Of a DNA stretch of 64,000 bases, positions 29,898 through 38,456 are shown piece by piece. The position numbers were made by a program, and so were the translations under genes. How positions within the stretch are numbered: position 1 is the stretch's first letter; each line of letters opens with the position of its first letter. The notes beneath the pieces are model-generated. The model saw only the letters and a list, made by a program, of their open reading frames with translations. It made no database searches and had not been told where the DNA came from. The stretch spans positions 1-64,000 of the forward strand of contig NZ_JABUXV010000015.1 of NCBI RefSeq assembly GCF_014897705.1, in the 5' to 3' direction. The stretch is from Brachybacterium sp. FME24 (GTDB taxonomy: Bacteria > Actinomycetota > Actinomycetes > Actinomycetales > Dermabacteraceae).

Positions 29898-29940
29898 CTT
29901 TCCCCGCAACTCCCTGCCCTTCCGGGAGTTGCGGGGAAAG
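29898..29940. terminator. Terminator hairpin after ctaF
   Basis: A perfect 17-bp stem (29898-29914 with 29924-29940) around a nine-base loop. It lies 83 bases past ctaF, between ctaF and the convergent hydrolase gene. Confidence 0.75.
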
Positions 29941-30101
29941 TGTCGTCTGAGGGTCGACGGAAGCATTTCTCGGGGCGCTCACCCGGGTGAGGATCCCGGA
30001 ACGCGAGCACCCGGTTCCTCGAGGTCTCCGCGCGGTAGCACGCGTCGTTCCTTCCGTCGCAGGAACCGGGTGGCGAAATGTGGAGCTGACGGTCGGGTCG
30101 G

Positions 30102-30905
30102 TCAGAAGGCGTAGAAGGTGCGGAGCACCGAGGCGAGTACTGCCGGATCGGCGACGTGGGTCTGGGCCTCGACGATGCGACGGCTGCTGTCGGGAATCGC
30201 TGCTGCCACGGCGTCACCGGCGCCGTCGAAGAAGCTGTGCAGGCCCGGCATATGAGGGTCGGCAGCGCCGCCCGTGAGCACCAGTGTCGGCTGCGTGATG
30301 CGCGCCAGTTCCTCCACGGGCGGCCGCTGGTCGCCGAGGCAGGCTGCGTCGTAGGCGAGCGTGTGGGCGAGGGCTGCGGAGGTGGTCCACATCGGCGACG
30401 TCCTGCGCGCCGTGTCGATCTCCTCCTCCGAGGCACCGGTCAGGCGGCCCATGAAGAGGCCGAGTGCCACGTCGCGTGCCCCTCGGGAGAGCGCCTCGTG
30501 CAGATCAGCGACATACTTCTCCCACACCCGCACCGAATCGTCATCGGTGGCATAGGGGACGTCGTAGACAGCGATCCGTTCCAGGGCGGTTCCGCGTGCC
30601 GCGGCCAGGAGTGTCAGTGCGCCACCGGACGAAGCACCGAATGCGTGTGCGGTACCGCCCACCGTCGCGACGAGGGCGTCGATGTCCTCGATCTCGCGGT
30701 CGACGGCGTATGGCTGGGTATCTCCGCTGTCGGCCCGCCCGCGGCGGGCGTAGTTGATGACCGTGAAGTACTGGGCAAGTTCGTGCATGAGGGGTTCGTT
30801 CTCGGAGCCGTCATCCAGCCCGCCTCCCACGAGGACGACGGCGGGGCCGCTGCCCTTCGTCTCGTAGGCGATCGTGGTTCCATCGTTCGATCTGGCCGTC
30901 ACCAT
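30102..30905 (-). CDS. Alpha/beta hydrolase
   Basis: The 267-aa cytosolic alpha/beta-hydrolase fold has the nucleophile elbow GASSGG (Ser92), an acid candidate in TGGAADPHMPG and a C-terminal His in AQTHVADPAVL. The oxyanion region is VLVGGGLDD. The substrate cannot be told from sequence. The ATG at 30905 follows CAGGAG. It is the only intact enzyme in the accessory stretch between the two respiratory operons and lies next to a transposase remnant, so recent acquisition is possible. Confidence 0.85.
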   Translation of the reverse strand: MVTARSNDGTTIAYETKGSGPAVVLVGGGLDDGSENEPLMHELAQYFTVINYARRGRADSGDTQPYAVDREIEDIDALVATVGGTAHAFGASSGGALTLLAAARGTALERIAVYDVPYATDDDSVRVWEKYVADLHEALSRGARDVALGLFMGRLTGASEEEIDTARRTSPMWTTSAALAHTLAYDAACLGDQRPPVEELARITQPTLVLTGGAADPHMPGLHSFFDGAGDAVAAAIPDSSRRIVEAQTHVADPAVLASVLRTFYAF

Positions 30906-31199
30906 GTTGTGCTCCTGACTCTTGTCGGTCAGGCGTGACTCGGGGACATCGAAGGAATCGAGGTCATCGTGCGCTGCCTGCGAATCGCTGGCAGGCAGGC
31001 ATATCCGAGAAGAGGCCTTCGCGGCACGACGCTCGGGTGCTGCGACCGCAGCGCGAGGGACGTTCTCACAGTCACGGACAGTCGGTCATTCGACGTCCGC
31101 GGCGGTCATGCTCACTGACGCTTGCCACCGAAAACTCTCCCAGCCTAAGTCGGACAGCCGGCTATCACAACAGACGGATCGGCGACCGCCCCTCGGTCC
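30906..31199. other. No gene recognised
   Basis: This stretch separates the hydrolase start from the transposase remnant. Open frames are short, with inconsistent third-position GC. It should contain the hydrolase promoter, but I cannot place one. No IS terminal inverted repeats are visible. Confidence 0.4.
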
Positions 31200-31480
31200 C
31201 GTGCGATGGCGACCTGGACGTGCATCCATCCCGCGGTCCTCGGCCTGCCAGGTCCCGGCGAGGGCCTTTTCGCAGCCGGCCGGGCTGACGTCGCAGCGCG
31301 ACGAGGGCGTCGGCGATCTCGTGGAGCCAGCATCGCTGCTCGCGGTCATGGGAAGGCGTCTCGCTCTGCGTACCGGAATCCGAGCGCGCCGTCCCCGACG
31401 GTGAGGACCGGGGCACGGACTCCGCGTCATGTGCGGTCCCGCAGCAGGTCGACCGGGGGTTGGGGGAGCGACTCGTGCTC
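31200..31480 (-). pseudogene. Decayed IS256-family (Mutator) transposase fragment
   Basis: Three minus-strand frames read in succession match the middle of an IS256-type transposase. First, PVDLLRDRT-stop-RGVRAPVL and TVGDGALGFRYAERDAFP (about 31460-31350), resembling the family pattern LLRD..RRGM.APVLAVGDGALGFW..LREVFP. Next, in another frame, HDREQRCWLHEIADALVAL (about 31350-31285), resembling TREQRCW.HKIANVLAAL. Then, in a third frame, CEKALAGTWQAEDRG (about 31280-31230), resembling AKKAL.EI.NAEDR. There is one stop and at least two frameshifts, and both ends of the gene are missing. This is pattern matching from memory of the family. Confidence 0.75.
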
Positions 31481-31774
31481 CAGCTGAGATGTAGACATGC
31501 GTGAAGTAGGATACGTATGAAATCGGCAGTGGATACGGTGCGTCGCCCCGCTACCGGCTCGAGCCAGGAAGATGTCGGTGGTGGGCCGACGAGGTGCGTG
31601 AACCCCGTCGACGTCGTGACCGAGCTCCGGCAGGCACCCGCCGCTGGTCGGCGATCAACCTGCCTCGGACACGTCGCTGCGGCGCAGGGCGGTGCTAGCG
31701 TGGCTGGACGAGCTGCAGGGGCGGGGCTCCACCGTCCTCGCTCAGCGGCGCCACCGAGCATGGAGGAGGCCACC
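31481..31774. other. No gene recognised; leader of the small gene downstream
   Basis: A plus-strand frame is open from 31517 but lacks an RBS and family features. A TAGCGT-like -10 (within GTGCTAGCGTGGC, about 31690-31702) could start the small gene at 31775. Confidence 0.35.
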
Positions 31775-32053
31775 ATGATGATCGGCGACGGAGCAGATCC
31801 AGTAGGGCGCGCCGAACGGGAGGTGCGGGGACTTTTCGCGGATGACCACGCGTTGGACCGGGCCATCCGATGGGCGAAGGACGTGCTTGCCCAGGACGGG
31901 CTCGACCCCGCTGCTCAGCAGCTGCGTGCCATGCGTGCGCTCAGGCGAGCGGATCGTCGCTTGAGCCTCGTCTCGGCCCGCTACCTCGTCAACGCGAGCT
32001 CGGGGCGCGCGAATCCGCGTCCGTCGTCTCGTCGGAACCCTCTGCTGCGATGA
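31775..32053 (+). CDS. Small hypothetical protein
   Basis: The 92-aa protein, MMIGDGADPVGRAEREVRG at the start, is mostly charged helix (about 12-75) with a basic Ser/Arg/Pro-rich end. There are no Cys residues, membrane segments or known motifs. Its centre (LRAMRALRRADRRLSLVSARYL) could be amphipathic. The start is well supported by GGAGGAGG five bases before the tandem ATGs. I do not recognise the family. It is an orphan beside the IS256 remnant. Confidence 0.65.
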   Translation: MMIGDGADPVGRAEREVRGLFADDHALDRAIRWAKDVLAQDGLDPAAQQLRAMRALRRADRRLSLVSARYLVNASSGRANPRPSSRRNPLLR

Positions 32054-32186
32054 CCGATTGTCGCGGCGGGCTGACGTGGCTCAGCAGCTGGTGGGTGGGC
32101 CTACGCACGTCGATTCCACGCCGCCCAGCACCCTGGGGCCGTGAGGGAGCGGATGACCGAGGGGGATCGTGAGAGCAGCCGGCGAG

Positions 32187-32228
32187 ACGACGACGGGCCC
32201 CGGGAATTCTCCCGGGGCCCGTCGTCGT
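32187..32228. terminator. Bidirectional terminator before qcrB
   Basis: A perfect 19-bp stem (32187-32205 with 32210-32228) with loop ATTC. It is 28 bases from the end of the leftward qcr operon and also downstream of the small rightward gene. Confidence 0.85.
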
Positions 32229-32256
32229 GGTGCTCTCGCACGAGTGAGTGAGAAGC

Positions 32257-33951
32257 TCAGCTCACGTGGCTGGCGTGGTGTGCCTTCTCTGCGGGAGTGC
32301 GATAGTCGCCGTCCGTGGCGGCGTCGATCGTGTGCTTCTCGTGGCCGGCATGCTCGAGGGCCTCGCGCAGCTCGGACGGCGTGACCGGCTCGATCCGATC
32401 CTTGAAGAAGAAGCTCGTCGCCTTCGCACGGAGCGAGGAGACGCCCTTTCCGGCCGTGAGCGGACGGTAGTCGTCGTGCTGGACCAGGATCCACCGGTCG
32501 AACTCGTCGAGCGGTTCGTGGATCTCGAGCATCTGGCCGCTGTCGGTACGCACCACGCGTGACGTCTCCGTCCCGTGGAGGGCCTTCTGACGGGCTTGCC
32601 GCTGGAGCGACAGGCACAGTCTCTTCGTGATGAAGAACAGCAGCACGGGCAGGACGAAGATGCCGATGCGGAAGGCCCACGTGAGGTCGTTGATCGACAG
32701 GTGCAGGGCGACCGCGATGATGTCGTTCGTCGCGGCCAGTGCCAGGATCAGATAGACGCTGATCCAGGAGACTCCGAGAGCGGCCCGGACCGGAGCGTTG
32801 TACGGCAGATCGTTGAGGTGGTGCTCACGGTCGTCACCGGTGACCCAGGATTCGATGAACGGGTACAGCGCGAGGACGGCCAGCAGGCCACCGTAGATCG
32901 CCATCGGGATGAGCATGTTCAGCGAGATCACGTATCCGAAGATCGTGAACTCCCATCCGGGGATCAAGCGCAGCCCGCCGTCGGTCCAGAGCATGTACCA
33001 GTCGGGCTGGGAGCCTGCGGACACGGGGGAGGGGTCATAGGGGCCATAGACCCACACGCCGTTGATCGCGGTGGTCGCCGAGATCAGCGTGATGACACCG
33101 AAGACGAGGAAGAAGAACCCGCCGGCCTTCGCGGCATAGACCGGGAACACCGGGAAGCCCACCACATTGCGCTCGGTGCGGCCTGGTCCGGGGTACTGGG
33201 TGTGCTTGTGCAGCACGAGCAGGACGAGGTGAATGGCGATCAGGCCGAGGATCATCGCCGGCACGAGCAGGATGTGGATCGTGAACAGCCGCGGGATGAT
33301 GTCGGTGCCCGGGAACTCGCCGCCGAAGAGCAGCATCGAGAGGTAGGTGCCGACGATCGGGATCGCCTTCATGAGTCCGTCGATCACGCGCAGCCCGTTG
33401 CCCGAGAGCACGTCGTCCGGAAGGGAGTAGCCGGAGAAGCCCGCGACCATGCCCAGCACCATCAGGGTGAAGCCGACGAGCCAGTTGATCTCACGGGGCT
33501 TGCGGAATGCTCCGGTGAAGAACACGCGGAACATGTGCACGAAGATCGCGACCATGAACACGAGCGCGGACCAGTGGTGCATCTGGCGGAACAGCAGGCC
33601 GCCCTTGACCTCGAAGGAGATCTCGAGGGTCGATTCGAAGGCGCGCGACATGTGGGCGCCCTGGAGCGCCGTGTACGGGCCGCTGTAGGTGACCTCCTCC
33701 ATGGAGGGGTCGAAGAACATCGTCAGGAACGTGCCCGAGATCAGCAGGATGACGAAGCTGTACAGCGCCACCTCACCGAACATGAACGACCAGTGGTCGG
33801 GAAAGATCTTGCGCGCGAAGAACTTGACGAAGCCGCCGCCGGCGAGGCGCTGGTCGAGCCAGTCGCCACCCACTGCGCCGAGCTTGTGCACGCGAGAGCT
33901 GCTCGCGTCGTCGGAAGTCTGCTTCCGGGAATCGGGAGTCGTGGTCGTCAC
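32257..33951 (-). CDS. qcrB: Cytochrome bc1 complex cytochrome b subunit
   Basis: Membrane quinol-oxidising subunit of 564 aa. It has the cytochrome b helices, with haem ligands in MHHWSALVFMVAIFVHMFR and HILLVPAMILGLIAIHLVLL, and a Qo-site region. The C-terminal extension (from about residue 440, past the helical core) is long, hydrophilic and typical of actinobacterial QcrB. The GTG start is four bases after the qcrA stop. It is the last gene of ctaE-qcrC-qcrA-qcrB. Confidence 0.96.
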   Translation of the reverse strand: MTTTTPDSRKQTSDDASSSRVHKLGAVGGDWLDQRLAGGGFVKFFARKIFPDHWSFMFGEVALYSFVILLISGTFLTMFFDPSMEEVTYSGPYTALQGAHMSRAFESTLEISFEVKGGLLFRQMHHWSALVFMVAIFVHMFRVFFTGAFRKPREINWLVGFTLMVLGMVAGFSGYSLPDDVLSGNGLRVIDGLMKAIPIVGTYLSMLLFGGEFPGTDIIPRLFTIHILLVPAMILGLIAIHLVLLVLHKHTQYPGPGRTERNVVGFPVFPVYAAKAGGFFFLVFGVITLISATTAINGVWVYGPYDPSPVSAGSQPDWYMLWTDGGLRLIPGWEFTIFGYVISLNMLIPMAIYGGLLAVLALYPFIESWVTGDDREHHLNDLPYNAPVRAALGVSWISVYLILALAATNDIIAVALHLSINDLTWAFRIGIFVLPVLLFFITKRLCLSLQRQARQKALHGTETSRVVRTDSGQMLEIHEPLDEFDRWILVQHDDYRPLTAGKGVSSLRAKATSFFFKDRIEPVTPSELREALEHAGHEKHTIDAATDGDYRTPAEKAHHASHVS

Positions 33952-33955
33952 GAGA

Positions 33956-35032
33956 TCACTTGTCCTTGTGGGTGTCCCAGAAGCTGGGACCGATCGGCTC
34001 GGGGAAGTCGCCGGTGGCCACCAGGTAGCCCTCGTCGTCGACCTCGATCGGAAGCTGGGGGAGGGGGCGGTGCGCCGGACCGAAGATCACCTTGGCACCG
34101 TCGGTGACGTCGAAGGTGGACTGATGGCACGGGCAGAGCATGTGATGCGTCTGCTGCTCGTAGAGCGCGACCGGGCAGCCGACGTGGGTGCAGATCTTGG
34201 AGAAGGCGAGGACGCCCTCGACGCCGTTCGCGAGGCTCTCCTCGTTCTGACCCAGCTTGGGATCGAAGCGGACGATCACGGTCGCAGCCTTGGCACGCTC
34301 CTCCAGGAAGTGCGGCGTCTCTTCGGTCAGGCCCTCCGGCATGACATGGAAGATCGAATTCATCGCCACATCGGACAGCTTGATCGGGGTGCCGTCGTGA
34401 TCGCGGGCCAGGCGCTGGCCCGGGTTCTCGCCCCAGAAGGTGTGGTGGAGCTTGTTGCCGGGCAGCGGGCCGAGGGTCGACAGCGGCGCGAGCACCGCGA
34501 TCGGGAGCGCGGCGAAGGCGGCCACCATCGCCGTCACGATCACCGGACGGCGGGCGATGCCGGACTCCTCGAGCCCATCGGTGATGATGCCGACGGCGAC
34601 ATCACGAGTCTCGTCGGAGCTGCGGATGTCGTGCCGTTCCTCGACCATCTCCTCATCGGGCATGAGCGTCTTGGCCCAGTGCACCGCAGCGGCGCCGATG
34701 AAGAACACGGCGATCGCGAGACCGAGACCGGTGACGAGGTTCGACCACCACAGCGCCTTCGGCGTGCCCTGCTCGGCGAAGATGTTCATCCCCGACGGGG
34801 TGACCAGGAAATAGGCCGCGATGAAGATCGCTGTGCCCACCACGGACAGCAGGAACATGCCGGCGACGAGACGCTCGGCGCGCTTCGCCGCGGCGGTGGA
34901 CACATCGGCCTGGCGGTGGACGTGCGGGGGGAGCCCCGGGTTCGGGAAGCCTCCACCCTCCTTCGGGGCGATCGCACTGACCCCGCGGGAGGGGGACGTA
35001 CCGTCGAAATTGGTGTTCATGCTCGAATTCAC
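33956..35032 (-). CDS. qcrA: Rieske iron-sulfur subunit of the bc1 complex
   Basis: The 358-aa protein has three N-terminal TM helices (about 55-75, 95-120 and 165-190), the actinobacterial form, and a C-terminal Rieske domain. The 2Fe-2S ligands are in CTHVGCP and CPCHQSTFD. I chose the GTG at 35032 because it overlaps the qcrC stop (GTGA) and a GAAGG lies upstream. The ATG four codons further in (35020) is a real alternative, giving 354 aa. It passes electrons from quinol to the QcrC haems. Confidence 0.94.
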   Translation of the reverse strand: MNSSMNTNFDGTSPSRGVSAIAPKEGGGFPNPGLPPHVHRQADVSTAAAKRAERLVAGMFLLSVVGTAIFIAAYFLVTPSGMNIFAEQGTPKALWWSNLVTGLGLAIAVFFIGAAAVHWAKTLMPDEEMVEERHDIRSSDETRDVAVGIITDGLEESGIARRPVIVTAMVAAFAALPIAVLAPLSTLGPLPGNKLHHTFWGENPGQRLARDHDGTPIKLSDVAMNSIFHVMPEGLTEETPHFLEERAKAATVIVRFDPKLGQNEESLANGVEGVLAFSKICTHVGCPVALYEQQTHHMLCPCHQSTFDVTDGAKVIFGPAHRPLPQLPIEVDDEGYLVATGDFPEPIGPSFWDTHKDK

Positions 35033-35829
35033 TTGGCCTTCGCCCCCAGCCACACGGCACAGCCGAGGAGCAGGGACAGGATGATCGTCCAGGCGTACAG
35101 ACCCTCGGTCACGGGCCCGAGGGAGCCCAGGGAGATGCCGCCGGGGGAACCGTTCTCCTCCATGGCCTCGAGATAGGTGATGACGTCGAGCTTGTCCTGG
35201 GGGGACAGGTTGGTCTCGTTGAAGACCGGCATGTTCTGCGGGCCGGTATCCATGGCCTCGTAGGTGTGCTTGGGGTCGACTCCGGTGACCGGCGGGGCGA
35301 ACTTGCCGTGCGTCAGTGCGCCGCCGGCACCGGCGGCGTTGTGGCACATCGCGCAGTTGACGCGGAAGATCTCGCCACCCTTGGTGGCGTCACCCTGGGA
35401 GGTGTCGAGCTGTGACTCGTCCGGGATGGCGGGGCCGGGGCCGAGTGAGGCGACATATGCCGCCAGCTGGCGGGTCTGCTCGTCGTTCATCTGCGGGGGC
35501 TTGGCCCATGCCTGCGCACCGGAGGACTGCATCGGCATGCGGCCGGTTCCGACCTGGAAGTCGACGGCTGCGGCGCCCACACCGATGAGCGAGGGGCCGA
35601 GGGTCGAGCCCTCGGAGTCCTGCAATCCTTCACCGCTGCGACCGTGGCAGGTCGCGCAGTTGGCGAGGAACAGCGCCTCGCCGGAATCGACATCGTCCTG
35701 CGTGAAGGCCTCGGCCTGCGCAGTCTGCGGCTGGAACGCGACGTAGAGCCCGCCGGTCGCCACAAGTGCGAGCAGCAATATCACGAGTAGCGCCATCGGA
35801 TGATGACGACGTGCGGCGAGTGCCTTCAC
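35029..35829 (-). CDS. qcrC: Dihaem cytochrome c subunit of the bc1 complex
   Basis: The 266-aa subunit is anchored by an N-terminal TM (about 13-31) and a C-terminal TM (about 242-262). It carries two c-type haem sites, CATCH and CAMCH, with distal Met candidates in GRMPMQSS and NMPVFNE. The two haems replace a soluble cytochrome c and wire bc1 directly to the aa3 oxidase, as in mycobacterial and corynebacterial supercomplexes. The GTG start is at 35829. Confidence 0.95.
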   Translation of the reverse strand: MKALAARRHHPMALLVILLLALVATGGLYVAFQPQTAQAEAFTQDDVDSGEALFLANCATCHGRSGEGLQDSEGSTLGPSLIGVGAAAVDFQVGTGRMPMQSSGAQAWAKPPQMNDEQTRQLAAYVASLGPGPAIPDESQLDTSQGDATKGGEIFRVNCAMCHNAAGAGGALTHGKFAPPVTGVDPKHTYEAMDTGPQNMPVFNETNLSPQDKLDVITYLEAMEENGSPGGISLGSLGPVTEGLYAWTIILSLLLGCAVWLGAKAK

Positions 35830-35920
35830 GGTTCGAACCTCGATTCGTGGCGGGGACGGGCGGGGGAGGAGGAGAGGCTGGGGATCGCACCAGACCGATG
35901 GGCCTGCGCGGACGGCGCGA

Positions 35921-36652
35921 TCAGAAGATGCTCCAGGTGAAGTCCACCGGAATGAAGTGACCGGAGTTCATCGCGGTCGACAGCGGATCCAGCAGGTACA
36001 CGATGAAGAACAGGACGACCCACACGATGTCGACGAAGTGCCAGTAGTACGAGATGCAGATCGCGGAGACCTGCTCGTGCTGGGTGAACTCGTCGGCGAC
36101 GAAGGAGCGCATCAGGACCAGGAGGAACGCGATCAGTCCGCCGATGACGTGGATCCCGTGGAAGCCGGTGGCGAGATAGAAGATCGAGCCGAACGGCGAG
36201 GACGACAGCGTGACGCCGTTGTGGACCAGCTCGGTGTACTCGTACGCCTGGCCGGAGACGAAGATCGCGCCCATGATGAAGGTGAGCGTGTACCACTCGA
36301 TCATGCCCCAGCCGCCGATGTTGAAGATCGAGCCGGTGCGGCGCTTGCGCGGGGCGAAGGGCTTGCCGCCGGGGAACTGCCCCTCGGCGAGGAACACGCC
36401 GATCTGGCAGGTCACCGAACTCAGCACCAGGATCGCCGTATTCACCATGGCGAAACCATGCGTGAAGTGACTCTCTCCCTGCTGGAAGGTTTCCGGCGCC
36501 ATGGATCGCAGTGTGAAGAACATGGCGAAAAGACCGCCGAAGAACATCAGCTCACTGGAGAGCCAGACGATCGTGCCGATCTGCGTCGGGTTGGGTCGGC
36601 CGACCGCTGGGGCAGCGGCGGCGGAGCGCTCAGGCAAGGTCGCTGTAGTCAC
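35921..36652 (-). CDS. ctaE: Cytochrome c oxidase subunit III
   Basis: The 243-aa subunit has five to seven TM helices and the family patterns WLSSELMFFGGLFAMFF, GTGFHGIHVIGGLIAF-like (LATGFHGIHVIGG) and SYYWHFVDIVWVVLF. It completes the aa3 oxidase, whose other subunits are encoded in the convergent ctaC operon. The GTG start has no RBS and sits six bases after CATAAT, so it may be leaderless. It opens the ctaE-qcrCAB operon, the usual actinobacterial order. Confidence 0.95.
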   Translation of the reverse strand: MTTATLPERSAAAAPAVGRPNPTQIGTIVWLSSELMFFGGLFAMFFTLRSMAPETFQQGESHFTHGFAMVNTAILVLSSVTCQIGVFLAEGQFPGGKPFAPRKRRTGSIFNIGGWGMIEWYTLTFIMGAIFVSGQAYEYTELVHNGVTLSSSPFGSIFYLATGFHGIHVIGGLIAFLLVLMRSFVADEFTQHEQVSAICISYYWHFVDIVWVVLFFIVYLLDPLSTAMNSGHFIPVDFTWSIF

Positions 36653-36658
36653 GTCACC

Positions 36659-36664
36659 ATTATG
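36659..36664 (-). promoter_or_regulatory. -10 element for leaderless ctaE
   Basis: On the minus strand CATAAT (one base from consensus) is followed by six bases and the ctaE GTG at 36652. It would drive the whole ctaE-qcrCAB operon. Confidence 0.55.
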
Positions 36665-36887
36665 TCGTGTCGTCAGATTCGGTGGGCCGGTTCACGACGT
36701 GCAGGCACACCGCAGGGCTATGCCCCGGGAGGACGGGCCCAGCATATCCCTCCTGACGACCTGTCACGAACCGGGACACGCGCCCGATCACCCCAGGTGA
36801 CCGGCACATGCGGGCACCGTGACTGATCTGTGATCCGATCCGTGACCGGAGCGACGCTCACGGGGTGGCAGGTGAGATCATCGGAGT

Positions 36888-37997
36888 ATGAGCGAGAACA
36901 TCCCGACCTGGTCCACGATCACGTCGCGCCTCGTGCGCGGCGAGGAGCTCGACGTCTTCGAGGCATCGTGGGCGATGGATGAGGTCATGTCCGGCAATGC
37001 GACAGCGGTGCAGCTCGCGGGGTTCCTGGTCTCCCTGCAGGCCAAGGGGGTCAGCAGCGGTGAGCTGGCAGCTCTCGCCGATTCCATGGTGTCGCACGCC
37101 CGGCCGGTGCAGGCCCCCGAGCGGTCGATCGACATCGTAGGAACTGGCGGAGACCTCGCGCAGACGGTCAACATCTCGACCATGGCGTCGATGATCATCG
37201 CGTCGACCGGTCGGCCCGTCGTGAAGCATGGCAACCGCGCCTCGACGTCGAAGTCCGGCTCCGCGGATGTGCTGGAGGCGCTCGGGGTGCGGCTGGAGCT
37301 GCCGGTGCCTGCGATCGAGGAGCTGGTGGGCAAGATCGGCATGACGTTCCTGTTCGCGCAGGTGTTCCATCCCTCCATGCGCTATGCCGCCGAAGCACGT
37401 CGCGGCCTGGGGATCCCTACGGTGATGAACATCCTCGGACCGATCACCAACCCGGCCAGACCGCAGGCGAGTGCAGTCGGCGTCGCGGATGCGACGATCG
37501 CCCCCACGGTCGCCGACGTCTTCGCCTCCCGGGGGACGAGCGCCCTGGTGTTCCGGGGACAGGACGGCTTGGACGAGCTCACCGTGACCGCTGCGTCGGA
37601 CGTGTGGGAGGTGCGCGGCGGCGAGGTGCGCGAGCACGTGCTGGATCCTCTGCGACTGCTGGGGATCCCCCGCAGCGGTCAGGAGGTCTTGCGTGGTGGT
37701 GACGCCGAGGAGAACGCTCAGGTCGCCCGGGACCTCTTCGAGGGAGTGCGCGAGGGGCGCATGGAGCCGATCCGCGATGCGGTGCTGCTGAATGCGGCGG
37801 CCGGAGTGCTCGCCTTCGACGGCATCGGGCAGAACGCGGAGGACGGCTGGGAGGATCGCTTCGTCGAGGCCTTCGCGGAGGCCCGGGAGGCGCTGGATTC
37901 CGGTCGCCCTGCCCAGTTGATCCGGCGATGGGCTGCGGCTTCGCAGGAGGCCTATGAAGCGGGTACCCCAGGCGCAGTGGGGACAGCCGGATCCTGA
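36888..37997 (+). CDS. trpD: Anthranilate phosphoribosyltransferase
   Basis: Tryptophan pathway enzyme that joins anthranilate to PRPP, 369 aa. It shows DIVGTGGD (PRPP-binding), NISTMASMI, VKHGNRASTSKSGSADVLEALG and the Mg-binding region with DELTV. It is a stand-alone trpD; the other trp genes are not in the window. It stands next to ctaE-qcrCAB, as in mycobacteria. The start has only CGGAG close by, and a GATCAT hexamer lies six bases upstream. Confidence 0.94.
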   Translation: MSENIPTWSTITSRLVRGEELDVFEASWAMDEVMSGNATAVQLAGFLVSLQAKGVSSGELAALADSMVSHARPVQAPERSIDIVGTGGDLAQTVNISTMASMIIASTGRPVVKHGNRASTSKSGSADVLEALGVRLELPVPAIEELVGKIGMTFLFAQVFHPSMRYAAEARRGLGIPTVMNILGPITNPARPQASAVGVADATIAPTVADVFASRGTSALVFRGQDGLDELTVTAASDVWEVRGGEVREHVLDPLRLLGIPRSGQEVLRGGDAEENAQVARDLFEGVREGRMEPIRDAVLLNAAAGVLAFDGIGQNAEDGWEDRFVEAFAEAREALDSGRPAQLIRRWAAASQEAYEAGTPGAVGTAGS

Positions 37998-38058
37998 GCC
38001 GGATCACCCTCGCGGTGCCCGCACGGCGCCGGGTACGTACCACCCCGGAACGCGCGAG

Positions 38059-38084
38059 CGCCCCGACCTGCCTCGGTCGGGGCG
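38059..38084. terminator. Bidirectional terminator between trpD and the Lrp-type gene
   Basis: A 10-bp perfect stem (38059-38068 with 38075-38084) around a six-base loop, between the ends of convergent genes. Confidence 0.7.
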
Positions 38085-38124
38085 TCGTCGTGCAGCGGTC
38101 CACACAGCCGCCGGCCAGGCTCTC

Positions 38125-38406
38125 TCAGCCGTCGATGCCCAGATCGAACGCGGCGTCGAGATCTCGCTTGGAGTATGTCTTGAACGCGATGTTCGTCGAT
38201 GTGTCCAGCACTCCGGTGACCTTGCTGAGCTGGTCGGCGATGACGCCGGCGAGGTCCTCGTGGGCGCGCACCCGCACCACGGCGATGAGGTCGACGTCAC
38301 CGGTGACGGAGTAGACCTGTTCGATGCCCTCCAGATCGACGATCGCCTCGGCGACCTCGGGGATTCGGGAGGACTCGACGACGATCGAGACGAGGGCGGT
38401 GATCAT
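38125..38406 (-). CDS. Stand-alone Lrp/AsnC ligand-binding domain protein
   Basis: The 93-aa protein contains only the RAM/AsnC effector domain (starts MITALVSIVVESSRIPEVAEAI, with the GDVDLIAVV core). The DNA-binding helix-turn-helix is absent. Stand-alone domains of this type bind amino acids and form oligomers; the ligand here is unknown. The start is set by AAGGAG seven bases upstream on the minus strand. It is about 50 bases after the nuclease gene and may be co-transcribed with it. Confidence 0.88.
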   Translation of the reverse strand: MITALVSIVVESSRIPEVAEAIVDLEGIEQVYSVTGDVDLIAVVRVRAHEDLAGVIADQLSKVTGVLDTSTNIAFKTYSKRDLDAAFDLGIDG

Positions 38407-38456
38407 GACTTCTCCTTGGGTTGGGCGCCGATCGCGCCGGGACGTGTGCACCGAGC

